A stretch of 64,000 bases of DNA from assembly GCF_003474435.1 (NCBI RefSeq), contig NZ_QRNF01000016.1, positions 1 through 64,000 of the forward strand. The letters run 5' to 3'. Shown in pieces: positions 36,058-44,112 of the stretch. Both the position numbers and the translations under genes were made by a program. Every line of letters starts with the position of its first letter. The stretch's first letter is position 1. Below the pieces are notes generated by a model that searched no databases, was not told where the DNA came from, and was given only the letters and a program-made list of their open reading frames with translations. This DNA is from Ruminococcus sp. AF46-10NS. GTDB lineage: Bacteria > Bacillota > Clostridia > Lachnospirales > Lachnospiraceae.

Positions 36058-37493
36058 ATGAAAAGAACAAAGATCATCTGTACACTTGGACCTTCCAGCA
36101 ACAACAGGGAGACTCTGAAAGCTCTTATGGAGAATGGAATGGATATTGCCAGATTCAACTTTTCCCATGGAGATCATGAGGAGCAGAAGGGCCGTGTGGA
36201 CATGATCAAAGAGCTTCGTGAGGAGCTTGATATACCTATAGCCATGCTTCTTGATACAAAAGGACCTGAGATCCGTACCAGACTTTTAAAGGACGGACAG
36301 AAGGTAAAACTGGAAGCAGGAAAACAGTTTGTACTTGGAATTGGTGATTTTGAAGGTGACGACAAGAAAGTTGCCATCACATATGAGACACTTTACAAAG
36401 ATGTAAAACCAGGAAACAGAATTCTTATTGATGATGGTCTGATCGAGCTGGAAGTTAAAAAAATCAAGGGAACAGATATCATCTGCAGCATCTTAAACGG
36501 TGGAGAGCTGGGAGAGAAGAAGGGTGTAAATGTTCCTTATGTAAAGGTTAATCTTCCGGGAATCACAGAGCAGGATAAAAAGGATATCCTTTTTGGTATC
36601 GAACAGAAATTTGATTTTATCGCAGCATCTTTCGTCCGTTCCGCTGAGGTGATCCGTGAGATCCGTAAGCTTCTGAATGATAACGGTGGACAGGATATCG
36701 GCATTATCGCAAAGATCGAGAATGCAGAAGGTGTAGAGAACATTGATTCTATCATCGAGCTTCTGACGGAATCATGGTTGCCCGTGGAGATCTTGGAGTT
36801 GAGATTCCGGCAAGCCAGGTACCGCATATCCAGAAAGAGATTATCCGTAAATGCAATGATCATTATACACCGGTTATCACAGCAACACAGATGCTGGATT
36901 CCATGATCCGTAATCCTCGTCCGACACGTGCTGAGGTAGCTGATGTTGCCAATGCGATCTATGACGGAACAGATGCGATCATGCTTTCCGGAGAGACAGC
37001 AGCCGGTAAATATCCTATTGATGCGCTCCACATGATGGCAGAGATCGCAGAGATGACAGAGCCGCATCTGGATTACAAAGTGTTTATTGAGCATCGTTCC
37101 ATGGATGGAAGAGAGAAGATTTCCAGTGCAGTAGCACTTGCGGCAGTACGTACTGCAAAGAACCTGAAGGCCAATGCCATTGTAACACCGACTATGAGTG
37201 GAAATACAGCAAGACTGATTTCTAATTTCCGTCCGAAGGTTCCAATCTATGCGATCACGCCGAACTCAACCATCCAGCATAAGCTTCAGCTGATCTGGGG
37301 CGTAACACCTCTGAAGGGATATCAGAGAGATACCACGGACCATATCATGTCTCAGGCTATGAATGTTGTCCGCAGCCGTCATCTGATCCATAAAGGCGAC
37401 CTTGTTGTATTCACAGCGGGAGACCCTGCAACAAACATGACAAACGGTCATGGTGCAGTCACAAATATGATGCACGTGATCGAGGCAGAATAA
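36058..37493 (+). CDS. pyk: Pyruvate kinase; split by a one-base break
   Basis: This glycolytic enzyme makes pyruvate and ATP from PEP. The first frame (36058-36906) carries TKIICTLGPSS, DIARFNFSHGDHEE and LLDTKGPEIRT; the second (36774-37493) carries VARGDLGVEIP, VITATQMLDSMI, RAEVADVANAIYDGTDAIMLSGETAAGKYP and the C-terminal domain. Adding one G between 36759 and 36760 restores DSIIEASDGIMVARGDLG and a 478-residue protein without the extra PEP-utiliser domain found in some Firmicutes. The break is most likely sequence error in an essential gene. GGAGG precedes the start. Confidence 0.92.
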
Positions 37494-37549
37494 TGTTACT
37501 GTTCTGCAATTGCAGACAGTGAGCAAACGAAACAGGAGATGCAGTTATT

Positions 37550-38839
37550 ATGAAAAAAGTACCATTTGTGACACTTGAGAAACTGAATGAGATTACTGAG
37601 AAATATCCGACACCTTTTCATCTCTATGACGAGAAGGGAATTCGCGAGAATGCAAAAGCTCTTAAAGAAGCTTTCGCCTGGAACAAAGGATTCAAGGAGT
37701 TTTTTGCAGTAAAGGCAACACCGAACCCGTATCTTATCAATATTCTTCAGGAGTATGGCTGTGGCTGTGACTGCTCCTCTGCAACAGAGCTTATGATGGC
37801 CAAAGCTGTAGGGTGTAAAAAAGGTGACATCATGTTCTCCTCCAACGATACACCGGAGAAAGAGTTCAAATATGCAGATGAGATCGGCGGTATCATCAAC
37901 CTTGATGATATTACACATATTGAGAGTGTAGAGCGCGCTCTTGGAAAAATCCCGGAAGTGATCAGCTGCCGTTATAATCCGGGTGGAGTATTCAAGATCA
38001 GCAATGGTATCATGGATAATCCAGGAGATGCCAAGTATGGTATGACTACAGAGCAGATTTTTGACGCTTTCCGTATCCTGAAATCAAAGGGAGCGAAAGA
38101 ATTCGGTATCCATGCATTCCTTGCCAGCAATACGGTAACTAATGATTACTATCCGATGCTTGCTAAAGTGATGTTCGAGCTTGCTGTAAAACTTCAGAAA
38201 GAAACAGGTGCACATATTAAGTTCATCAACCTTTCCGGTGGAATCGGAATTCCTTATAAACCGGATCAGGAGCCAAATGATATCCGTGTGATCGGCGAAG
38301 GTGTCCGCAAGGTTTATGAAGAGGTACTTGTTCCGGAAGGAATGGGCGATGTGGCAATCTATACAGAACTTGGACGTTTCATGATGGGACCGTATGGCTG
38401 CCTTGTTACAGAAGCAATCCATGAGAAACACACACATAAAGAATACATAGGTGTAGACGCCTGCGCAGTAAACCTGATGCGTCCGGCTATGTACGGAGCT
38501 TATCATCATATTACAGTTATGGGCAAGGAGAACGAGCCATGTGACCATAAATATGATGTAACAGGATCTCTCTGCGAGAACAATGATAAATTCGCCATTG
38601 ACCGTATGCTTCCGAAGATTGATATGGGAGATCTCCTTGTGATCCATGATACAGGTGCTCATGGTTTTGCAATGGGATATAACTACAATGGTAAACTGAA
38701 GTCTGCTGAAATTCTTCTTCATGAGGATGGAAGCTTCGAGATGATCCGCCGCGCTGAGACACCGAGAGATTATTTTGCAACATTTGACTGCTTCCCTGTT
38801 TTTGAAAAACTTCTCCAGGACGAAGATGAGCTGAAATAA
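37550..38839 (+). CDS. lysA: Diaminopimelate decarboxylase
   Basis: A 429-residue PLP-dependent fold-III decarboxylase. It has the PLP lysine in FFAVKATPNPYL, the DCSSATELMMA and SNDTPEKEF blocks, the LSGGIGIPY phosphate loop, ELGRFMMGPYG, and the VDACAVNLMRPAMYGAYHHI segment. It makes lysine from meso-diaminopimelate. It follows pyk by 56 bases with AGGAGATG before the ATG and ends in a strong terminator. No lysine riboswitch is seen upstream. Confidence 0.9.
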   Translation: MKKVPFVTLEKLNEITEKYPTPFHLYDEKGIRENAKALKEAFAWNKGFKEFFAVKATPNPYLINILQEYGCGCDCSSATELMMAKAVGCKKGDIMFSSNDTPEKEFKYADEIGGIINLDDITHIESVERALGKIPEVISCRYNPGGVFKISNGIMDNPGDAKYGMTTEQIFDAFRILKSKGAKEFGIHAFLASNTVTNDYYPMLAKVMFELAVKLQKETGAHIKFINLSGGIGIPYKPDQEPNDIRVIGEGVRKVYEEVLVPEGMGDVAIYTELGRFMMGPYGCLVTEAIHEKHTHKEYIGVDACAVNLMRPAMYGAYHHITVMGKENEPCDHKYDVTGSLCENNDKFAIDRMLPKIDMGDLLVIHDTGAHGFAMGYNYNGKLKSAEILLHEDGSFEMIRRAETPRDYFATFDCFPVFEKLLQDEDELK

Positions 38840-38866
38840 TATATAATTATACGATACGAAAGTATG

Positions 38867-38914
38867 AAAAAGACCGTCTGTGCATATGGTTAATTATGCG
38901 TGGACGGTCTTTTT
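38867..38914. terminator. Bidirectional terminator between lysA and MATE gene
   Basis: AAAAAGACCGTC (38867-38878) pairs with GACGGTCTTTTT (38903-38914), extended by an inner TGCATA/TATGCG helix. T and A runs on the two flanks allow use by both convergent genes. Confidence 0.85.
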
Positions 38915-38932
38915 TGCTGCATGGAAAAATAT

Positions 38933-40309
38933 TTATGAGTTCTGGCTGCCTGACATTTCGGCCAGTGCTTTCCGGAATTCGAAGAAGAACAGGATTGCAG
39001 TAAATGCAACTGCCAGGATATCTGCCACCGGTTCTGCCATATAAACGGCATTTGTCTGATTGCCACGGAAAATATGGGGCAGAATATAGATCAGCGGGAT
39101 GACCAGCACAAATTTACGGACAATGGCCACGATAATGGAATCTTTGGCTCTGCCAAGAGAGATGAAGGTCATCTGGCACGCAATCTGGACTCCGAATATA
39201 AATACTACAGCCATGTAGATACGGAGAGATGTTTTTGTAAAGGCAAGCAGTGTACTGTCTGAAGTGAACATTCCGGCGAAAATCTGAGGGAAGATCATGA
39301 TGATCATCCAAAGGATTACAGAATAGATGACGCTTGTTTTCAGCAGGAGCTTAAAAGTGGAACGTACACGTTTCTCATTGCGGGCGCCGTAATTATAGCT
39401 GATGATGGGCTGTGCGCCCTGTCCCAGTCCCTGAAGGGGAAGCATGGCAAACTGCATAACACTGGTAAGGATCGTCATAGCACCGACTGCAACATCTCCA
39501 CCGTATTTCAGAAGAGAAGAGTTGTAGCAGACAGAGATAACACTTTCACTGAGCTGCATGACGAAAAGAGAAGAACCCAGAGCCATACATGGCAAAAGGA
39601 TCTCTGGTTTCAGTTTCATGGTACTTCTTCGAAGACGCAGAAATGTCTTTTTTCCAAAAAGGAAAGAAAGTACCCAGATGCAGGAAAGTGCCTGGGAGAT
39701 TACAGTCGCAAAAGCCGCACCACGGACACCCATATGGAAACCGAAGATGAATACAGGATCCAGGATGATGTTGGTGACTGCGCCGATGAGCACAGAGAGC
39801 ATTCCTGTTTTTGCGAAGCCCTGGGCAGTAATGAAATTGTTCATGCCAAGCGTCAGCTGTACAAAAATAGTTCCGAGCGCATAAATGTTCATATATCCTA
39901 CTGCGTAATCAATCGTATTGGTACTTGCGCCGAAAGCCAGAAGAAAGCTGCGGTTTCCAAGAAGCAGGATCATGGTCAGCATTACGGAGATGATGATCTG
40001 CATGGTGAAGCAGTTTCCCAGGGTACGTTCAGCTTTATCGGTATCATTTTTTCCCATAAATATGCTGGCTCGAGGGGCACCGCCGTTTCCGACAAGAGCA
40101 GCAAAGGCAGACACTACCATGATCAGCGGCATGCAGACACCGACACCAGTGAGTGCCAGTGCGCCATCACCGGGAATGTGTCCTATGTAGATGCGGTCAA
40201 CAATGTTATAAAGCATGTTGATCAGCTGTGCAGCTACGGTAGGAAGTGCCAGGCGCAGAAGCAGGCGGCCAATGGGTTCAGTACCTAAAAAACTTTTGTC
40301 TTTTTCCAT
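38933..40309 (-). CDS. MATE-family efflux transporter
   Basis: A 458-residue protein with about 12 membrane helices in two MatE repeats: LRLALPTVAAQLINMLYNIVDRIYIGH opens the first, and MQLSESVISVCYNSSLL and PLQGLGQGAQPIISYNYGARN occur in the second. It probably exports drugs or metabolites using Na+ or H+ gradients; the substrate is unknown. The ATG at 40309 is preceded by AAAGGA at about 11 bases. It is transcribed away from the tRNA-Leu terminator. A second MATE gene at 59588 is a distant paralogue. Confidence 0.88.
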   Translation of the reverse strand: MEKDKSFLGTEPIGRLLLRLALPTVAAQLINMLYNIVDRIYIGHIPGDGALALTGVGVCMPLIMVVSAFAALVGNGGAPRASIFMGKNDTDKAERTLGNCFTMQIIISVMLTMILLLGNRSFLLAFGASTNTIDYAVGYMNIYALGTIFVQLTLGMNNFITAQGFAKTGMLSVLIGAVTNIILDPVFIFGFHMGVRGAAFATVISQALSCIWVLSFLFGKKTFLRLRRSTMKLKPEILLPCMALGSSLFVMQLSESVISVCYNSSLLKYGGDVAVGAMTILTSVMQFAMLPLQGLGQGAQPIISYNYGARNEKRVRSTFKLLLKTSVIYSVILWMIIMIFPQIFAGMFTSDSTLLAFTKTSLRIYMAVVFIFGVQIACQMTFISLGRAKDSIIVAIVRKFVLVIPLIYILPHIFRGNQTNAVYMAEPVADILAVAFTAILFFFEFRKALAEMSGSQNS

Positions 40310-40356
40310 TCATTTCAGTCCTTTCGTGAAATTGCTACAGTTAACTTTTATATAAC

Positions 40357-40387
40357 AAAAACCTGACAGATCACTCCGTCAGGTTTT
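40357..40387 (-). terminator. Terminator of tRNA-Leu
   Basis: AAAACCTGAC (40358-40367) pairs with GTCAGGTTTT (40378-40387); on the minus strand the stem runs into TTTTTGTTATA, directly after the tRNA 3' end. Confidence 0.85.
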
Positions 40388-40395
40388 CCTGATAA

Positions 40396-40477
40396 TGCCG
40401 CTGGCCGGACTCGAACCGGCACGGATTGCTCCGCTTGATTTTGAGTCAAGTGCGTCTGCCAATTCCGCCACAGCGGC
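40396..40477 (-). tRNA. tRNA-Leu (anticodon CAA)
   Basis: On the minus strand the acceptor stem is GCCGCTG with CAGCGGC and discriminator A. The D arm GCG/CGC, the anticodon stem CTTGA/TCAAG with loop CTCAAAA (anticodon CAA, reads UUG), a variable arm CGGA/TCCG and a T arm GCCGG TTCGAGT CCGGC all pair. CCA is not encoded. Confidence 0.95.
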
Positions 40478-40490
40478 ATAACCATTTATT

Positions 40491-40519
40491 ATAATATCAT
40501 AGAAACAATGGGAATGCAA
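40491..40519 (-). promoter_or_regulatory. Predicted promoter of tRNA-Leu
   Basis: On the minus strand TTGCAT (40514-40519) and TATTAT (40491-40496) are 17 bp apart, with the -10 ending 13 bases before the tRNA 5' end. Confidence 0.7.
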
Positions 40520-40612
40520 GGGATTTTTTTGAAATTGCGATAATATATGCAAAAATTTCAAATTCTAAAAAGTTTATGAAATCGAAGCGTTCTCCTTGAA
40601 ATAGACTGAAAA

Positions 40613-40669
40613 AAGTGGTACAGTGTCTTACAAAGCTGTACCACTTGATATAGCACTGTGGATATAGCA
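40613..40669 (+). promoter_or_regulatory. Inverted and direct repeats upstream of ftsH
   Basis: AAGTGGTACAG (40613-40623) and CTGTACCACTT (40636-40646) form a perfect 11-bp inverted repeat with a 12-nt spacer. GATATAGCA occurs twice just after it (40647-40655 and 40661-40669), leading into TATACTATAAG. These are probably operator or promoter elements for ftsH; they do not match CIRCE or CtsR boxes. Confidence 0.5.
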
Positions 40670-40698
40670 ATATACTATAAGATAACGGAGGAGACTAC

Positions 40699-42572
40699 AT
40701 GAATCTGAATTCCAAAAAACCAGAGAAGCGGCCTTTGTATGTATATTACATCATTGCGGTTGTGATCATTATTCTGCTCAATGTTTTTGCTCTTCCTGCC
40801 ATTTCAGAGAGAAGTGTGAAGCAAACGGATTACACTACCTTTCTGAAAGCTGTAGACAGAGGAAAAGTATATGAAGCAACCATTAATTCCGATTACATTT
40901 ACTATACTATGAAGGTAGATGGAAATGATGTTTACTGTAAGACGGTATCCGTAGATGATAAGGATCTTGTTTCACATCTTTATGATGCTGGTGTAAGCAT
41001 TGAGGGAACAGCGCCGCAGAGACAATCACTGCTTTTGTCACTGATCGCAGGTTATATTCTCCCGATTGCTGTTTTATTCTTCTTGGACGCTGGCTCAGCA
41101 AGAAGATGATGAGTTCCATGGGTAACGGTGGTCCGGGAGGCATGATGTCTTTTGGAAAGAGCAATGCCAAAGTCTATGTGAAGTCCTCCACAGGAATTAA
41201 ATTTTCCGATGTGGCAGGAGAAGACGAGGCTAAGGAGCTTCTTTCAGAGATCGTAGATTTCCTGCACAATCCGCAGAAATACAGAGAGATCGGTGCATCC
41301 ATGCCAAAAGGAGCACTTCTTGTAGGCCCTCCGGGAACTGGTAAAACACTTCTTGCCAAGGCTGTTGCCGGTGAGGCGGAGGTTCCGTTTTTCTCCATCT
41401 CAGGTTCTGAGTTTGTGGAGATGTTTGTTGGTATGGGTGCTGCCAAGGTCCGTGACCTCTTTAAACAGGCTAATGAGAAAGCTCCCTGTATTGTGTTTAT
41501 CGATGAGATCGATACGATTGGTAAGAAACGTGACGGCGCGGGAATGGGCGGTGGAAATGATGAGCGTGAGCAGACACTGAACCAGCTGCTTACAGAGATG
41601 GATGGTTTTGACGGTTCCAAGGGTGTTGTGATCCTGGCTGCTACCAACAGACCGGATTCCCTTGATCCTGCACTTCTCCGTCCGGGACGCTTTGACAGAA
41701 GAATTCCGGTTGAACTTCCGGATCTTCAGGGTCGTGAAGAGATCCTGAAGGTTCATGCCAAGAAGATCAAGATAGCAGACAGTGTCCGTTTTGATGAGAT
41801 CGCCAAGGCAGCAGTTGGTGCTTCTGGTGCCGAGCTTGCCAATATTGTCAACGAGGCCGCACTTCGTGCAGTCCGTGATGGACGTAAATTTGCCACACAG
41901 GCAGATTTTGAGGAGAGTATTGAGGTCGTTATCGCAGGATATCAGAAGAAGAACCGTGTACTTTCCAATAAGGAGAAACTGATCGTATCTTATCATGAGG
42001 TTGGTCATGCCCTGGTTGCTGCCAAGCAGACGGATTCTGCGCCTGTCCATAAGATCACTATTATTCCTCGTACTTCCGGTGCACTTGGATATACCATGCA
42101 GGTGGATGAGCAGGAGCACTTCCTGATGACCAAGGAAGAACTGGAGAATAAGATCGCTACGTTTACTGGTGGACGTGCTGCAGAGGAGCTGATCTTCCAT
42201 TCTATTACAACAGGAGCATCCAATGATATTGAGCAGGCGACCAAGCTTGCGAGAGCGATGATCAGCCGTTATGGTATGAGTGACGAGTTTGATATGGTTG
42301 CTATGGAGAATGTAAGCAATCAGTATCTGGGCGGTGATGCAAGCCTGACCTGTTCTTTTGAGACACAGACACTTCTGGATAAAAAGGTTGTGGATGTTGT
42401 TCGGAAGCAACATGAGAAGGCTACGAAGATCCTTACGGATAATATTGGTAAACTTCATGAGATCGCCAAGTATCTTTATGAGCATGAGACGATCACAGGA
42501 GAGGAGTTTATGAAGATCCTTGAGGATAAACCGATGGAGATCGAAACTCCACAGGAGAATACAGAAGCATAA
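40699..42572 (+). CDS. ftsH: ATP-dependent zinc metalloprotease FtsH; split by a one-base break
   Basis: A 624-residue membrane AAA+ protease. The first frame (40699-41109) gives the N-terminal helix (about 13-32), a short extracytoplasmic domain and the second helix; the second (41106-42572) has Walker A GPPGTGKT, Walker [12 protein letters not shown], the SRH arginines in [11 protein letters not shown], and the zinc site HEVGH near residue 432. Adding one G to the GG at 41085-41086 restores [14 protein letters not shown] across the junction. FtsH degrades membrane and short-lived proteins. GGAGGAG precedes the ATG. The zinc motif has Val where Ala is usual. Confidence 0.92.
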
Positions 42573-42600
42573 TTATCAGTTACAGAAAAAAACAGCAATA

Positions 42601-42658
42601 AAAAAAGTTCGGAGCCGGATGGCAGAAAAGAAGTGCCATCCGTATACCGGACTTTTTT
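42601..42658. terminator. Bidirectional terminator between ftsH and degV
   Basis: CGGATGGCA (42616-42624) pairs with TGCCATCCG (42634-42642), and an outer helix A6GTTCGG with CCGGACT6 closes it, ending in a seven-T run. It serves two convergent genes. Confidence 0.85.
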
Positions 42659-42692
42659 TATTATAATATATATCTGTCTGCAAATTTATAAT

Positions 42693-43562
42693 TTACCAGA
42701 TTTCAGGATGTACCTTAGAGCAGGTGAGCGCCAGGGAACCTGGTCCGATGTGGCAGGAGACGCTTAAGGAAAGAGGAAAGATATTGATTTCACCGATATT
42801 CGGAAAATTGGCAAGAGTTTCTTTTCTGAATTCCTCGGCAGCGGCAAGGTTGTGAGAGTGGATCACGTCCAGGTTGATCTTTTCACCGAAACGGTTGGCA
42901 ATATCGTCTCTGATAGCTTTGGTCATGGTGTTTTTGGCCTGGATCATGGTGCGGGCTTTGGAGAAGGCATCCAGCTTTTCCCCCTGGATCTGAAGTACTG
43001 GTTTCAGACGGAGCATAGTTCCGATTGCTGCGGCAGCAGGGGTGATACGACCGCCCTGTTTGAGAAATTTCAGAGTTGCTACTGTGATGTAGATACTGGA
43101 ATCAAAGCGGGTTTCTTCCAGCCAGTCACCGATCTCGGATGCTGAGAGGCCGTTCTTCGCCTGCTGGATGGCTTCGATGGCAGAGTAGCGTAAAGTTCCG
43201 GAAATTCGCTGATTGTTTACCACACGTACACGTCCGTCATAATCTTCAGAGAGCATCTTTGCTGTCTGCATGGAGCTGGAAAGTCCGCTTGACATGGGGA
43301 TATGTACGATCTCATCATAATCTTTCAGAAGTTTATCCCAGAAATTTGTGACAGATTCCGGAGTCGGCTGTGAGGTGGAAACACGGCATCCCGGATTCTG
43401 CTCCAGGTACTGGAAAAAATCTGCCTGATTCATATCAATATCTTCCAGATATTCTTTATCATCTATAAAAAATGGCATGGGAAGCATGTGAACTCCAAGT
43501 TCACGGGCCTGTGCCGGTGACATACCGCAGTTGCTGTCTGTAACAATGGCAATGGATCTCAT
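42693..43562 (-). CDS. DegV-family fatty-acid-binding protein
   Basis: A 289-residue protein with the DegV opening AIVTDSNCGMSPAQARELGV, the STSQPTPESV loop that binds the lipid carboxylate, HIPMSSGLSSS, and the LKFLKQGGRI block. DegV (FakB-type) proteins carry fatty acids for phosphorylation by FakA; no fakA is in the window. The start is ATG 43562, after GGAGGATTACG; the longer frame to 43667 runs through the promoter. The C-terminus (HIGPGSLAL) is typical. Confidence 0.9.
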   Translation of the reverse strand: MRSIAIVTDSNCGMSPAQARELGVHMLPMPFFIDDKEYLEDIDMNQADFFQYLEQNPGCRVSTSQPTPESVTNFWDKLLKDYDEIVHIPMSSGLSSSMQTAKMLSEDYDGRVRVVNNQRISGTLRYSAIEAIQQAKNGLSASEIGDWLEETRFDSSIYITVATLKFLKQGGRITPAAAAIGTMLRLKPVLQIQGEKLDAFSKARTMIQAKNTMTKAIRDDIANRFGEKINLDVIHSHNLAAAEEFRKETLANFPNIGEINIFPLSLSVSCHIGPGSLALTCSKVHPEIW

Positions 43563-43638
43563 AATCGTAATCCTCCTTGTTGAAATGTTTTGTGATATGG
43601 ACAGATGACAGAAGCGATTTCTGTCCGTTTGCTGTTTA

Positions 43639-43667
43639 AGTATACCACAGGAAACCACCCTTGTCAT
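43639..43667 (-). promoter_or_regulatory. Predicted promoter of degV
   Basis: On the minus strand ATGACA (43662-43667) and TATACT (43639-43644) are 17 bp apart. Its -35 overlaps the -35 of the divergent + strand promoter. Confidence 0.6.
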
Positions 43668-43689
43668 TCGCAGTTTAATTCGCTATAAT
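43661..43689 (+). promoter_or_regulatory. Predicted promoter of the anti-sigma-polA operon
   Basis: TTGTCA at 43661-43666 and exact TATAAT at 43684-43689 are 17 bp apart, 74 bases before the 43764 start. Confidence 0.7.
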
Positions 43690-43763
43690 GATAAACAATG
43701 TTACCGGTCACGAAGTGAACAGCAACGAATCAATTACAAGAAGTAATAAAGAGAGGAAAACAA

Positions 43764-44110
43764 ATGAACTGTCGTATTGCAGAGGGAATGGTGAACAAAT
43801 ATATCAATCATACGCTGTCTGTCAATGATCTGGAGGAGTTTCTGGAACATATTGAGAACTGTTCCTCCTGCTATGATGAACTTGCTACGTATTTCATTGT
43901 GCACAAAGCTATGGAGCAGCTGGATGAGAAGCAGGAAGATTCGGTACTGGATTTCAGGGAACTTCTGGAGGAAGACATCCGGAAATCCAGAAGATACATC
44001 CGCAAAAAGAAATTCACAGGGCAGTCGCAGCAGTTGCGGTCTGTGCCCTGATCGCTGTGCTTGTGGTTTTTCTCTTTTTCGTGATCCTGGAAATTAAGGA
44101 GGGAATTTAA
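43764..44110 (+). CDS. Zinc-finger anti-sigma-like membrane protein; one-base break hides its membrane helix
   Basis: The first frame gives a zf-HC2-type domain (MNCRIAEGMVNKYINHTL, then HIENCSSCYDELA) and stops at 44051. In the next frame, starting near IHRAVAAVAVCAL, lies a clear membrane helix ending EIKEGI with a TAA at 44108-44110. Adding one A to the AAA near 44010-44012 fuses both into a 115-residue protein of zinc finger, linker and C-terminal helix, the usual layout of ECF anti-sigma factors. No sigma factor gene is adjacent. polA starts three bases after the restored stop, with the polA ribosome site inside this gene. Confidence 0.65.
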
Positions 44111-44112
44111 CT

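Noticed and set aside
40562..40698. CIRCE or CtsR operator at ftsH
   Set aside because: The inverted repeat AAGTGGTACAG does not match either consensus.
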